Below are positions 1-9,111 of a stretch of DNA of 64,000 nucleotides, in pieces. The notes below the pieces were generated by a model. It did not search any database. It saw only the letters and a program-made list of their open reading frames with translations, and was not told the DNA's origin. Every line of letters starts with the position of its first letter. Position 1 is the stretch's first letter. The stretch comes from Achromobacter animicus (GTDB taxonomy: Bacteria; Pseudomonadota; Gammaproteobacteria; Burkholderiales; Burkholderiaceae_B), in assembly GCF_902859585.1 (NCBI RefSeq), contig NZ_CADIJM010000008.1, positions 1-64,000 of the forward strand, read 5' to 3'. Both the position numbers and the translations under genes were made by a program.

Positions 1-755
1 ACCGCGCCGGACGCCGCCAGGCCGTGCGCGCGCTGGCGGGGCTGCTGGTGCTGGGTCCGGCGGCGTGGCTGGGCGTGCGCGAGCTGCCCTGGCGCGAATG
101 GCGCGCGGACCTGCGCACGGCGACCGGCGAGCAGCGCCGCGTCGAACTGGCCGATGGCACGCAACTTGTGCTCAACACGGCCAGCGCCGTGGACGTCGAC
201 TACACCCCGACGCAACGCGTGCTGTGGCTGCGCGGGGGCGAAATCCTGTTGACGACGGGGCGCGACACCGCGCCGGCGCCGCGCCCGTTCCTGGTGCAGA
301 CGACGCAGGGTGTCCTGCGTGCGCTGGGCACGCGCTTCATGGTCCGCGACGAGGGCGCCAGCGTCCGCGTGGCGGTGTACGAGGGCGCGGTCGAGGTCCG
401 GCCCGCCCGGGCGGACGCCGGCGCCGTGGTGCTGGCGGCGGGCGAGCAGACCGTCTTCACCGAGAACGGCGTCCAGGCGCCGGTCCCGGCCGACGCTTTG
501 GCGGCGTCGTGGGCGGACGGCATGCTGGCCGCGCGCAACTGGCGGCTGGCCGATCTGGTCGACGAGCTGGGACGCTACCGCCACGGCGTGCTGCGTTGCG
601 ATCCCGCGGTGGCTGACCTGCGCGTGTCGGGGGCGTTTCCGTTGAACGACATCGAAGCCAGCCTGCGTCTGCTGCAAAAGACCCTGCCGGTTCGCGTCAG
701 CCGCGTGACCCCGTGGTGGACGACGGTTGCGCCGCGCGCCGCCGTTACAAATTAA
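1..755 (+). CDS. FecR-family anti-sigma factor (5' end missing)
   Basis: This is the membrane anti-sigma component of an iron-responsive cell-surface signalling system. The reading frame is open to the first base of the window, so the cytoplasmic N-terminus and true start lie outside. The visible part begins at an arginine-rich stretch followed by a hydrophobic membrane segment (LAGLLVLGPAAWLG). A periplasmic FecR domain follows, with the typical patterns VELADGTQLVLNTAS, LRGGEILLTTG and ALGTRFMVR. The C-terminal part (LADLVDELGRYRHG) matches the STN-like region of FecR proteins. The TonB receptor with a signalling domain begins about 100 bases downstream, which is the usual fec-type order. 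An ECF sigma gene would be expected just upstream, outside the window. Family call is firm; substrate is unknown. Confidence 0.93.
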   Translation, partial: RAGRRQAVRALAGLLVLGPAAWLGVRELPWREWRADLRTATGEQRRVELADGTQLVLNTASAVDVDYTPTQRVLWLRGGEILLTTGRDTAPAPRPFLVQTTQGVLRALGTRFMVRDEGASVRVAVYEGAVEVRPARADAGAVVLAAGEQTVFTENGVQAPVPADALAASWADGMLAARNWRLADLVDELGRYRHGVLRCDPAVADLRVSGAFPLNDIEASLRLLQKTLPVRVSRVTPWWTTVAPRAAVTN

Positions 756-850
756 TCGCCGATCGGCTGACACTTTTTTCCGCTTCGTCCGGTGTACCGG
801 GTGAACCGCCGCGACATGCGCGTCACTCCAACCCCACGAAGGATCGTTTC

Positions 851-3310
851 ATGGTTTCCCGACTCTCCCGATCGCCCCGCCTGCCGCGCGGCCTTGCCGT
901 CCTGTCGCCCGCGGCGTCGCTGGTCCGGGCCGCCGGCCTGGGGCTGGCGCTGCTTGCGGCCACGGGAATGCCGGCGGCCACGTTCGCGGCCGAGACCGCC
1001 AGCGCCGCGCGCAAGTCCTATGCCATCGCGCCGGGACCGCTGGGCGACGTGCTGGCGCAGTTTGCCGCCAGTGCGGGCGTGCCGCTGTCGTTCGATCCCG
1101 CGTTGGTCGCGGGCCAGCACAGCGACGGTCTGCAGGGTGTCTACACGGTGCGGGAGGGGTTCGCCCGCCTGCTGTCCGGATCGGGCTATGCGCTGGCCGA
1201 ACAGGGTGGCGGCGCGTATTCGCTGCGCAGGCTGCCGGCGGCCGCCGGCGAGACCACGGTGCTGCCCGCGGTCACCGTGGATGGGGCGGGCATCAGTCCC
1301 TCCGCATTGCCGGCCGAATTTGCCGGCGGCCAGGTGGCACGCGGCGCGCGGATGGGCCTGCTGGGCAACCGCGACGTGATGGACACGCCGTTCAATGTCA
1401 CCAGCTACACGTCGGAATTGCTGGCGAACCGTCAGGCCGTGACACTGGCCGACGCGCTGACGGTGGAGCCGTCCGTGCGCTTTACCGGCCAGATCGGCGG
1501 CGTGACCGATTCGTTCTATATCCGCGGCTTTCCCATCGGCGAAGGCAACCTCGGCGAAATCGCCTTTGACGGCGTCTATGGCGTCGCGCCCAACTACCAC
1601 GTCTTCACCGACTACATCGAGCGCGTGGAAGTGCTGAAGGGGCCGGCTGCGCTGCTGTACGGCATGTCGCCCAACAGCGGCGTGGGCGGCGTCATCAACA
1701 TGGTGCCCAAGCGCTCGCTGCCCGAAGACCTCACCCGCGTGTCGGCCGACTACGTCGGCGACTCGCAATTCGGCGCGCGGGCCGACCTGAGCCGCCGATT
1801 TGGCGACGCGGGGGAATGGGGCGTGCGGGTCAACGGCATGCAGCGGCAGGGCGACACGCCGCTGGACAACATGAGTTCGCGCACGACCATCGGCGCGCTG
1901 TCGCTGGATTACCAGGGCGAACGGCTGCGCGCCTCGCTGGATCTGCTGACGCAGCACGAGAAGATCGACGCGCCGACGCGACCGTTTCTGGTGGCGACGG
2001 GCATTGCCGTGCCGCGTGCCCCGGACGGCCGCCGCAACGCCACGCAACCGTGGGGCTGGTGGAAGTCCGACGGCCAGTCGGCGCTGCTGCGCGTGGAATA
2101 CGACATCAGCGACCGCCTGACGGTGTTCGCGGACGCGGGCGGCTCGGACACCAGCGTGTCGCGCCTGTCGGACCAGACGCCCACCATCGTGAACGAAGCC
2201 GGCGACACCGTGGTGACGCCCAACAACTTCCGTTTCCAGGTCAACCGCAGCACCTACAACGCCGGGCTGCGCGCCAAGCTGGACACGGGGCCCGTGCGCC
2301 ACGCAATCAGCTTCATGGGCAGCCTGTACAGCGACCGCAATCTGCAGGCCAGCGTGAACGGCACCCCGCTCACGTCCAATATCTACCACCCGATCACGCG
2401 TCCGGAGCAGCACATTCCCGCGCCGGCCAACGTGCCCAAGGTGTCGTCGTCGGATCTGTCCGGCCTGGCGCTGGCCGATACGCTCAGCATCCTGGACGAG
2501 CGCGCGCAATTGACGCTGGGCCTGCGCCACCAGCGCATCGAATCGCGCAACTTCAACGGCGCCACGGGTGTGCGGACGGTCAGCTACGACGAAAGCGCGA
2601 CCACGCCGCTGGCCGGGCTGGTCATCAAGCCCTGGCACAACGTTTCGTTCTACGCCAACTACATCGAGGGGCTGAGCAAAGGCGACGTGGCGCCCGCCAC
2701 CGCCACCAACGCGGGAGAGGTCTTCAAGCCGTACAAGGCCAAGCAGAAGGAAGTGGGCGTCAAGGTGGAGCTGGACAACGCGATGGTGACGCTGAGCGCC
2801 TTCGAGATCACCAAGCCCAGCGGGCAGCTCACGAACGGCGTGTATGCGGCCGATAGCGAGCAACGCAACCGCGGGCTGGAATTGAATGTGTCCGGCGAAC
2901 CGATGCGCGGCTTGCGCCTGTTGGGCGGCGTGACCTTCCTGGATGGGGAGCTGACGCGCACCAACAGCGCGGCCACGCAGGGCAACCGGCCCGTGGGCGT
3001 GCCCACCGTCGCGGTCAACCTGGGCGCCGAGTGGGACACGCCGTGGGTGACGGGGCTGACCTTGACGGGCGGCATGGTCTACACCGGACGCGAATACATC
3101 AACCAGGCCAACACGCAGTCGGTGCCGTCGTGGACAACGTTCGACCTGGGCGCGCGCTATGCGCTCAAGGTCCAAGGCCGGGACGTCACGCTGCGCGCCA
3201 ACGTCGTCAACGTGTTCAACCGCGCCTATTGGTCCGGCGTGGCCTCGTACGGCACGATCTCACAAGGCGTGCCGCGCACCCTCATGCTGTCGGCGTCGAT
3301 GGACTTCTAA
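851..3310 (+). CDS. TonB-dependent siderophore receptor with STN signalling domain
   Basis: This is an outer-membrane TonB-dependent transducer of about 819 residues, of the FpvA/FecA kind. After a long signal peptide ending near AAETA, an STN domain spans residues about 57-125 (KSYAIAPGPLGDVLAQFAASAGVPLSF). A plug domain with DTPFNVTSYTSELL and VLKGPAALLYGMSP follows, then a 22-strand barrel ending in ASMDF with the terminal aromatic residue expected for outer-membrane insertion. The ATG at 851 is preferred to upstream in-frame starts because AAGGA lies nine bases before it and a signal peptide follows at once. With the FecR gene upstream it forms a surface signalling pair, probably for a ferric siderophore taken from other microbes. 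The ligand cannot be read from sequence. Confidence 0.93.
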   Translation: MVSRLSRSPRLPRGLAVLSPAASLVRAAGLGLALLAATGMPAATFAAETASAARKSYAIAPGPLGDVLAQFAASAGVPLSFDPALVAGQHSDGLQGVYTVREGFARLLSGSGYALAEQGGGAYSLRRLPAAAGETTVLPAVTVDGAGISPSALPAEFAGGQVARGARMGLLGNRDVMDTPFNVTSYTSELLANRQAVTLADALTVEPSVRFTGQIGGVTDSFYIRGFPIGEGNLGEIAFDGVYGVAPNYHVFTDYIERVEVLKGPAALLYGMSPNSGVGGVINMVPKRSLPEDLTRVSADYVGDSQFGARADLSRRFGDAGEWGVRVNGMQRQGDTPLDNMSSRTTIGALSLDYQGERLRASLDLLTQHEKIDAPTRPFLVATGIAVPRAPDGRRNATQPWGWWKSDGQSALLRVEYDISDRLTVFADAGGSDTSVSRLSDQTPTIVNEAGDTVVTPNNFRFQVNRSTYNAGLRAKLDTGPVRHAISFMGSLYSDRNLQASVNGTPLTSNIYHPITRPEQHIPAPANVPKVSSSDLSGLALADTLSILDERAQLTLGLRHQRIESRNFNGATGVRTVSYDESATTPLAGLVIKPWHNVSFYANYIEGLSKGDVAPATATNAGEVFKPYKAKQKEVGVKVELDNAMVTLSAFEITKPSGQLTNGVYAADSEQRNRGLELNVSGEPMRGLRLLGGVTFLDGELTRTNSAATQGNRPVGVPTVAVNLGAEWDTPWVTGLTLTGGMVYTGREYINQANTQSVPSWTTFDLGARYALKVQGRDVTLRANVVNVFNRAYWSGVASYGTISQGVPRTLMLSASMDF

Positions 3311-4356
3311 GCGCCGGCAAACACCATGCACACCGGGCTGCCGACGGACAGCGCGTAGCCGTCGTGCGCCAGCATGCCGCTGGCCGGATCGACACGAAAC
3401 CGCTGCAGCGTGTCGCTGTCTTCGTTCAGCGCGAAGACAAACCGGCCGTCGGGCGACAGCGTGAAAAAGCGCGGTGTCTTGCCGTGCGTGCGGGCATGCT
3501 GCACGGTGGTCAGTCGACCGGTGGATGCGTCCACGCGAAACACCGCAATGCTGTCGTCACCCCGATTCGACGCATACAGGTGCCGGCCATCGGCGTCCAG
3601 CGCAATGCCGGCGGCGCGGCTGTTGCCGGTATAGGTGTCGGGCAGGGTGGACAGCACCTGGAAGGGACGCAGCGCGCCTGCTTCCACGGCATAGGCCGTG
3701 ACCGTGTTGTCCAACTCGTTGACGACGTACAGCCATTTCCCTGATGGATGAAAGACCGCATGGCGTGGGCCCGCGCCCTCGCGCGACGTCGCAACGCTGG
3801 CAGGCTGCGCGCCGATCCCATGCGCGTCGGCGGGATACAGGAACACCCGGTCCAGCCCCTTGTCCGGCACCGCTACATACTTGCCCGACGGGTCGAGCAC
3901 GTTGAAATGCGGCTTGGAAAATGGCTGCTCCTTGCGGTGCGGCCCCGGTTCGCCGGCCAGCGGCACCGTCTGCGACACGGCTTGCAGCGCGCCGTCCGCC
4001 GCTACGGGCAGCACCGCCAGCGTGCCGGTCAGATGGTTGGACACCATCAGATAGCGGGCCGACGGCCCCAGCGCCAGATGGACGGGATTGCGGCCCTGGC
4101 AGTCCTGCGTATGCCAGGGCGTCAGCGTGCCGTCATGCGCATCGCGGCGCAGCGCGCTGACCTCGCTGCTGTCGCCGTGCACGGTGTACAGGATCGGCAG
4201 CGACGGATGCGGCAGCAGATACGACGGATTGTGCAGACCCCCCACGACCTGCTTGAGCGTCAGCGTTCCCGTCTCGGGCGCGTAGTCGAACACGCTGATG
4301 CCCTCGCCGCGGGCATTGCGTTCCCGGGTGGTCCGGGAACCGATATAGACATGCAT
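3307..4356 (-). CDS. Lactonase family beta-propeller protein (6-phosphogluconolactonase-like)
   Basis: A 349-residue cytoplasmic protein of the seven-bladed lactonase (YbhE/Pgl) family, with no signal peptide. It begins MHVYIGSRTT and carries repeated blade motifs such as LHNPSYLLPHPSLPILYTVH, HFNVLDPSGKYVAV, RHAVFHPSGKWLYVVNEL and FFTLSPDGRFVFALNEDSD. Relatives include 6-phosphogluconolactonase and 3-carboxymuconate cyclase-like enzymes, so the substrate is open. The stop codon overlaps that of the TonB receptor by three to four bases in convergent orientation. The gene follows the aconitase-gntR pair on the same strand after a candidate terminator, and may be its own transcription unit or a read-through member. 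Confidence 0.85.
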   Translation of the reverse strand: MHVYIGSRTTRERNARGEGISVFDYAPETGTLTLKQVVGGLHNPSYLLPHPSLPILYTVHGDSSEVSALRRDAHDGTLTPWHTQDCQGRNPVHLALGPSARYLMVSNHLTGTLAVLPVAADGALQAVSQTVPLAGEPGPHRKEQPFSKPHFNVLDPSGKYVAVPDKGLDRVFLYPADAHGIGAQPASVATSREGAGPRHAVFHPSGKWLYVVNELDNTVTAYAVEAGALRPFQVLSTLPDTYTGNSRAAGIALDADGRHLYASNRGDDSIAVFRVDASTGRLTTVQHARTHGKTPRFFTLSPDGRFVFALNEDSDTLQRFRVDPASGMLAHDGYALSVGSPVCMVFAGA

Positions 4357-4381
4357 GGCGCGAGCCTCATTTTGCCAGTTG

Positions 4382-4405
4382 AAAACGGCCGCGCCACGCG
4401 CGGCC
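4382..4405 (-). terminator. Candidate intrinsic terminator after the GntR gene
   Basis: Perfect 7-bp arms GGCCGCG and CGCGGCC with a five-base loop lie immediately after the GntR stop codon. On the minus strand they are followed by GTTTTC, a short T run. Placement between the GntR gene and the lactonase start supports a weak rho-independent terminator for the aconitase-gntR unit. Confidence 0.5.
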
Positions 4406-5302
4406 CTACGAAGTCAGGATGCCGCTGATGCGGGCCAGGTTGTCGAGCGTGCTGCGCAGGTGGGCCGAAAGCGCCTCGGCCGCCTCGTCGTTGCGTTCGC
4501 GTTCCAGCAGGTCCAGGATGGCCAGGTGCTGGTCGCAATGCTGCTGGTAGCGGCTGCGGTCCTGCATCGAGCGGTAGGACAGCAGGCGGCGCACGCGATT
4601 GACGCGTTTGATCGTGTCGATGAAGAACGGATTGCCGGAGGCTTCCACCAGCGATTCATGAAAGCGCACGCCGCGATCGTGGAGCTGGTCGGCGGTGTCG
4701 GTGGCGATGCCGCCGTTCAGCAGGTGCATTTCCGCGGCGCGGCAGCGCGCCAGCACGGATTTTTCGATGCGAAAGCCGGGCTCGCGCAGCGCCGCCGGCT
4801 CCAGCGCCAGCCGCAGCCGGTAGGACTGCAGCAGGCTGTCGGGCGTCGTCATCATGGACGAGAATTCCCAGCCGTATCCGGGCCGGCGCTGTGCCCAGCC
4901 CTCTTGCGAAATGCGGCCCAGCAGCGCCTGCGTTTGCGCATTGGTCAGCGCGTAGCGCGTGCGCAGCTGCGCTTCGCTGCACTGCATCGGCAGTTCGCCG
5001 CGCAGCAGTTCGTCGGCAAGCGCAAAGTACGTCTGCGTGACGATGTCGTCCGCCGATGGTGGCGTGATGTCGGCGGGGGCTTCGCCCGCGACGTCGAAGT
5101 CGCGCAGCAGGAAGTACCCGCGGTTGGGCTTGCGCGCCACCACACCGTGCTGCTCCAAAATACCCAGCGCATCGTTGACCGGCGAGCGCGACAGCCGCAG
5201 GCGGTCGGCGATCTTCTGCGCGCGCAGGTGCGCGCCCTCCTGCAGACGGTCTTCCTTGATGAGGTCCAGGATCTTCGTGACGGTATTGGTTTGCGCGCTC
5301 AT
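4406..5302 (-). CDS. GntR/FadR-type regulator with two winged-helix domains
   Basis: A 298-residue regulator, longer than the usual 220-250 of the FadR class. Residues about 5-66 form a GntR winged helix (ILDLIKEDRLQEGAHLRAQK, then LSRSPVNDALGILEQHGVV and a RGYFL wing). Residues about 86-147 look like a second one (ADELLRGELPMQCSEAQL, then LLGRISQEGWAQRRPGYGW). The rest (about 160-285) is a helical FCD-like ligand-binding domain with HDRGVRFHESLVEASGNPFF. Its ATG overlaps the aconitase stop codon (ATGA), so the two are translationally coupled. It most likely senses a carboxylate related to the aconitase reaction and controls the aconitase and the divergent binding-protein gene. Start fixed by the overlap. 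Confidence 0.88.
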   Translation of the reverse strand: MSAQTNTVTKILDLIKEDRLQEGAHLRAQKIADRLRLSRSPVNDALGILEQHGVVARKPNRGYFLLRDFDVAGEAPADITPPSADDIVTQTYFALADELLRGELPMQCSEAQLRTRYALTNAQTQALLGRISQEGWAQRRPGYGWEFSSMMTTPDSLLQSYRLRLALEPAALREPGFRIEKSVLARCRAAEMHLLNGGIATDTADQLHDRGVRFHESLVEASGNPFFIDTIKRVNRVRRLLSYRSMQDRSRYQQHCDQHLAILDLLERERNDEAAEALSAHLRSTLDNLARISGILTS

Positions 5303-7929
5303 GGGTGGCGGACGGCCGATGAAATGGTGTCCGACAGGATAGCGGGAATGACGCCGCCCATCTGCAACAGCCGGATCTCCAACCGGGTCTCGACGGCCGC
5401 GGTGGCGGTCAGCGGCTCGGTCCGGCCATCGGCGCGCAGGACGCGCACGGGAATGGCGGCGCGGGGCGTCAGCGCGGCGGCCTCGGCGTCGATCTCGATC
5501 CGGTCGCCCGGCTGCAGCTGCAGCGTCGCGGGCGTCACCCCGTCGGGCAGGCGCAGGGGCAGGATGCCCATGCCGATCAGGTTGGATCGGTGGATGCGTT
5601 CGAAGCTGACCGCCAGCACCGCGCGGATGCCCAAGAGCCGCTGGCCCTTGGCCGCCCAGTCGCGCGACGAGCCCGTGCCGAAGCGCGCGCCCGCCACCAG
5701 CACGACGGGCTGCGACGCCTTCGCGTAATGCGCGGCGGCGTCCCAGATGGGTTCCAGCCGGCCGCTGGGCGCGTGCAGGGTGTGGCCGACGGGGGCGGAG
5801 GGACAGAGCAGGTTGGTCAGGCTCTTGCTGTAGAACGCGGCGCGCATCATGACTTCCCAGTTGCCGCGGCGCGATGCGAATACGTTCAGGTCGTTGCGGT
5901 CGTCGCCGCGTTCGACCAGGAAGTCCGCGATCAGGCTGTCGGGCGGGATGGCGCTGGCGGGCGACAGGTGGTCGGTCGTGACGTCGTCGCCCACGACGAG
6001 CAGTGGATGCGCGGTGTAGCGGCCCAGTTGACTGCCGGCCTCGTTGCTGGCAAAGGGCGGGCGGCGCAGCGCGGTGGACGCAGCGTCCCACGGAAACCGC
6101 GCCGACGCGGGCGATTGCAGGGCCTGCCAGGCGGGGTTCGCGCTGGCGATCTTGAACGCGGCGCGATAGTCGTCGGGACGCTGCCCTGCGGCCAGCGCGG
6201 CGTCGATCTCGGCTTCCGTCGGCCATAGCTCGGACAGGTGAACCGCGCGCCCGTCGGGCGTCACCTGGACCGGCTCGCGGCTCAGGTCTCTTTCCGCGTC
6301 GCCGGCCAGCGCAAAGGCGATGACCAGCGGCGGCGACATCAGAAAGCCCAGGTCCAGATCCGGATGGATCCGGCCCGTGAAATTGCGGTTGCCGGACAGC
6401 ACCGCCACCGGGTGGATGGCGCCGTCGGCCAGCGCCTCCCGCACGACGGGCGGCAGCGGACCGGAGTTGCCGATGCAGGTGGTGCACCCGTAGCCGACGA
6501 TGTCAAAGCCCACGGCGGCCAGGTCTTCCAGCAGACCGGCGCGCGCCAGGTACTCTGCGGCGGCGGGGGAGCCGGGGCCGAGTGACGTCTTGACCCAGTG
6601 CGGCGGCCGTAGCCCGGCCCCGCGGGCCTTGCGGGCCAGCAGCCCGGCGGCCGTCAACAGGCGCGGATCGGACGTGTTGGTGCAACTGGTGATCGCGGCA
6701 ATGGCGATGGCGTGGCGGGGCAGGGCGGACGGCGCGCGCGGCGTGAAATCCAGCGCCGCAAGAATTTCGCGCGTCTGCCCGTAGGGATGCAGATCCTGCG
6801 GACGCTTGGGACCGGCCACGTGCATCTGCACGGCATCCAGCGCGATGTCGACCACACGGGTGTAGCGGGGCTCGGCATCGGGGTCCAGCGCGATGCCGGT
6901 GCAACGCGCGTAGGCCTCCACACGCGCGATCTGATCGTCGGCGCGGCCGGTCTGGCGCAGGTAGGCCAGCGTTTCGCCGTCGATGGGGAAGTAGCCGGTG
7001 GTCGCGCCGTATTCGGGCGCCATGTTGGCCACGACGCACCGGCTGCCGGCCGGCAGCGTGGCCACGCCCGGTCCGAAGAATTCGACGAACTCGCCGGAGA
7101 CGTGGATGGCGCGCAGGCGCTGGGTGACGGTCAAGGCCAGGTCCGTGGCCGTGACGCCGGGTTGGAGCGCGCCGGTCAGCCGCACGCCGATCACGTCGGG
7201 AATGCGCAGCATCGTCGGCATGCCGAACATGACCGTCTGCGCTTCCAGGCCTCCCACGCCCCAACCTAGCACGCCGATGCCGTTGATCATCGGCGTGTGG
7301 CTGTCGGTGCCGATCATCATGTCGGGATAGAGGGCGGTGCCGTCGGGGCCTGGCTGCTGGCAGACCACCGTGGCCAGTTGCTCCAGGTTGATGGTGTGCA
7401 TGATGCCGGTGCCCGGCGGGTGGATGCGCACGTTCGACAGGGCCTTGGAGGCCCAGCGCAGAAAGCGGTAGCGCTCGGCATTGCGCCGCAGTTCGAGGTC
7501 CAGGTTGGCTTGCGCGGCATCGCTGCGCGCATAGGCTTCGACGGCCAGCGAGTGGTCCACCGACACGTCCACCGGCAGCACGGGATTCAGCACCGACGGA
7601 TCGACCCCGGCCTCGGCCAGCGCGTCGCGCATGGCGGCAATGTCGACCAGGGCGGGCGTGCTGGTGGTGTCGTGCATCAGCACGCGGCCCGGCTGGAAGG
7701 CGATTTCGGATTCGCTGGTGCCGTGCGCCAGCCAGCCGAACAGCGCGGCGACGGCGGCGTCGCGCTCGGCGCCCTGCATGTTGCGCAGCGCGTTCTCCAG
7801 CAACAGGCGCAGCACGACCGGCAGCCGGAAGTAATCCGCGCCGTATGCGGCGGGCAGGTCCAGGCAGGTGTACGAGGCGCCATCCAGCGTGAAGTGTGCG
7901 CGGCGGAGCGGGGCATTGGTGTTTTCCAT
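5299..7929 (-). CDS. Aconitase family hydratase (AcnA-like paralogue)
   Basis: An 876-residue aconitase/IRP-type protein that should isomerise citrate and isocitrate, or a related tricarboxylate, using a [4Fe-4S] cluster. The cluster cysteines are in ITSCTNTSD and GCTTCIGNSG. Active-site patterns MIGTDSHTPMINGIGVLGWG, ANMAPEYGATTGYFPID, DDVTTDHLSP and GTGSSRDWAAKG are present, so the protein looks catalytically intact. Several positions usually fixed in housekeeping AcnA differ, for example GATTGYF where GATCGFF is usual and IMHTINLEQL for IVHQVNLEYL. This suggests a specialised paralogue rather than the TCA-cycle enzyme. AcnD is an alternative, but no prpC or prpF is adjacent. Linked to its own GntR regulator and a divergent Bug gene, it probably belongs to a substrate-specific uptake and catabolism unit. 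Confidence 0.88.
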   Translation of the reverse strand: MENTNAPLRRAHFTLDGASYTCLDLPAAYGADYFRLPVVLRLLLENALRNMQGAERDAAVAALFGWLAHGTSESEIAFQPGRVLMHDTTSTPALVDIAAMRDALAEAGVDPSVLNPVLPVDVSVDHSLAVEAYARSDAAQANLDLELRRNAERYRFLRWASKALSNVRIHPPGTGIMHTINLEQLATVVCQQPGPDGTALYPDMMIGTDSHTPMINGIGVLGWGVGGLEAQTVMFGMPTMLRIPDVIGVRLTGALQPGVTATDLALTVTQRLRAIHVSGEFVEFFGPGVATLPAGSRCVVANMAPEYGATTGYFPIDGETLAYLRQTGRADDQIARVEAYARCTGIALDPDAEPRYTRVVDIALDAVQMHVAGPKRPQDLHPYGQTREILAALDFTPRAPSALPRHAIAIAAITSCTNTSDPRLLTAAGLLARKARGAGLRPPHWVKTSLGPGSPAAAEYLARAGLLEDLAAVGFDIVGYGCTTCIGNSGPLPPVVREALADGAIHPVAVLSGNRNFTGRIHPDLDLGFLMSPPLVIAFALAGDAERDLSREPVQVTPDGRAVHLSELWPTEAEIDAALAAGQRPDDYRAAFKIASANPAWQALQSPASARFPWDAASTALRRPPFASNEAGSQLGRYTAHPLLVVGDDVTTDHLSPASAIPPDSLIADFLVERGDDRNDLNVFASRRGNWEVMMRAAFYSKSLTNLLCPSAPVGHTLHAPSGRLEPIWDAAAHYAKASQPVVLVAGARFGTGSSRDWAAKGQRLLGIRAVLAVSFERIHRSNLIGMGILPLRLPDGVTPATLQLQPGDRIEIDAEAAALTPRAAIPVRVLRADGRTEPLTATAAVETRLEIRLLQMGGVIPAILSDTISSAVRHP

Positions 7930-7940
7930 AGCTGCCAGTT

Positions 7941-7966
7941 TTGCATATTGCCTGCCTAAAATGCAA
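7941..7966. promoter_or_regulatory. Inverted repeat in the aconitase/Bug divergent promoter
   Basis: TTGCAT at 7941 and ATGCAA at 7961 form an inverted repeat with starts 20 bases apart, about two helical turns. It sits in the 88-base gap between the divergent aconitase and binding-protein genes and is AT-rich compared with its surroundings. A natural reading is an operator for the GntR protein encoded in the aconitase unit; this is inference from position and symmetry only. Confidence 0.4.
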
Positions 7967-8017
7967 TTAAGGACAAACCCGGCCGCGCACTGACGCTTGG
8001 CCCCCTAGGAGACAGAC

Positions 8018-9002
8018 ATGCCCCCCATCCGTACCCTGGCCGCCGCCGCGGCCTTGGCGCTTGCCGCCTCGACCCCTTTGCACGCCGCCGACCTGCCGGC
8101 CAACCGCCCGATCACCCTGATCGTGCCCTTTGCCGCGGGCGGGGGCGTGGACGGCATGGGCCGGCTGCTGGCCGAGCGCCTGCGCAGCGAAACTGCCGCA
8201 GGGCGTGGTCGTGGAGAACAAGCCGGGCGCCAGCGGCATGCTGGGCGCGACGGCAGTGGTGCGTTCCGCGCCGGACGGCGCCACGCTGCTACTGGGATCG
8301 GCCGGCGAGACCGCCATCAACCCGCTCGTCTTCAAGAGCAAGATGCAGTACCAGCCGGAGAAGGACCTGGCGCCCGTCGCGCTGATCGCCCGCGTGCCGA
8401 ACGTGCTGGTCGCCAATCCCAAGCTGCCAGTGGCCAACGTCGAGCAACTGGTGGCCTATGGCCGCGCCCATCCCGACAAGCTGACGTACGCGACCAGCGG
8501 CGTGGGCAACCCGCAGCACCTGAACGGCGAGCTGTTGCAGTCGCTGGCGGGCATCAAGATGGTCCACGTGCCGTACAAGGGCGCGGCGGCGCAACTGGTG
8601 GACGTGGCGGCCGGCAGCGTGGATCTGACCTTCGTCAGCCTGGCCGGCGCGTTGCCGTTCATCAAGAGCGGCAAGGTCAAACCGCTGGCGGTCACGTCCG
8701 CCAAGCGCGCGTCGTTCGCGCCCGACATTCCCGCGCTGGCCGAGTACGCGCCGCTCAAGGACTACGCGTTGGAAAACTGGTTTGGCGTCTTCGTGCCGGC
8801 GAATACGCCACCGGAGGTGCAGCAGAAGCTGGCGGCCGCCATCGACCGCAGCCTGAAGGACGAGAAATTCGTGGCCAGCATCCGTGAACTGGGCGGAGAA
8901 GTGCAGCCGATGAGCCAAGACGAGTTCCGCGCGTTCATCAAGGCGCAGACGGCCGTGTTTGCCAAGGTCGTGACCGACGGCAACATCACGGCGGAAAACT
9001 GA
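8018..9002 (+). pseudogene. Bug/TctC periplasmic binding protein, disrupted by a one-base insertion
   Basis: This encodes a Bug-family solute receptor (tripartite tricarboxylate transport type), but the reading frame breaks near 8192. From the ATG at 8018, preceded by AGGAG, the frame gives a signal peptide, then NRPITLIVPFAAGGGVDGMG and LLAERLRSE. The family pattern then continues in the next frame as LPQGVVVENKPGASGM and runs to the stop at 9002, with THE usual GVGNPQHLNGELL and VPYKGAAAQLVD motifs. Removing one A from the run at 8190-8192 rejoins the frames perfectly to a normal 327-residue protein. Without correction, translation leaves the family frame after about 58 residues. Either a real inactivating mutation or an assembly error. 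The gene is divergent from the aconitase, suggesting uptake of the aconitase-pathway substrate. Confidence 0.9.
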
Positions 9003-9034
9003 AAGCGGGTTGTGCGGGCTGGTGGGGCGCCACG

Positions 9035-9074
9035 TGGGTCAGCTCCTGGGTCAGCTCTTGGGTCAGCTCTTGGG
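9035..9074. repeat. 12-bp tandem repeat, three copies
   Basis: The unit TGGGTCAGCTCT occurs three times in direct succession from 9035 (the first copy has CC at the end), followed by a partial TGGG. It fills the gap between the convergent ends of the Bug gene and the oxygenase gene. No coding role is visible. Confidence 0.85.
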
Positions 9075-9111
9075 AGGCCGTTCGCGAAGACGTGCACAGC
9101 GCTACTGCCCG

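Noticed and set aside
752-3175. Long antisense frame of about 800 codons opposite the TonB receptor
   Set aside because: It is an arginine/histidine-rich mirror of a high-GC gene with no domain, and the plus strand is a clear receptor.
3805-3815. GCGACGTCGC sequence similar to the RegA-type half sites
   Set aside because: It lies inside the lactonase coding region and lacks the five-base spacer of the cyo boxes.
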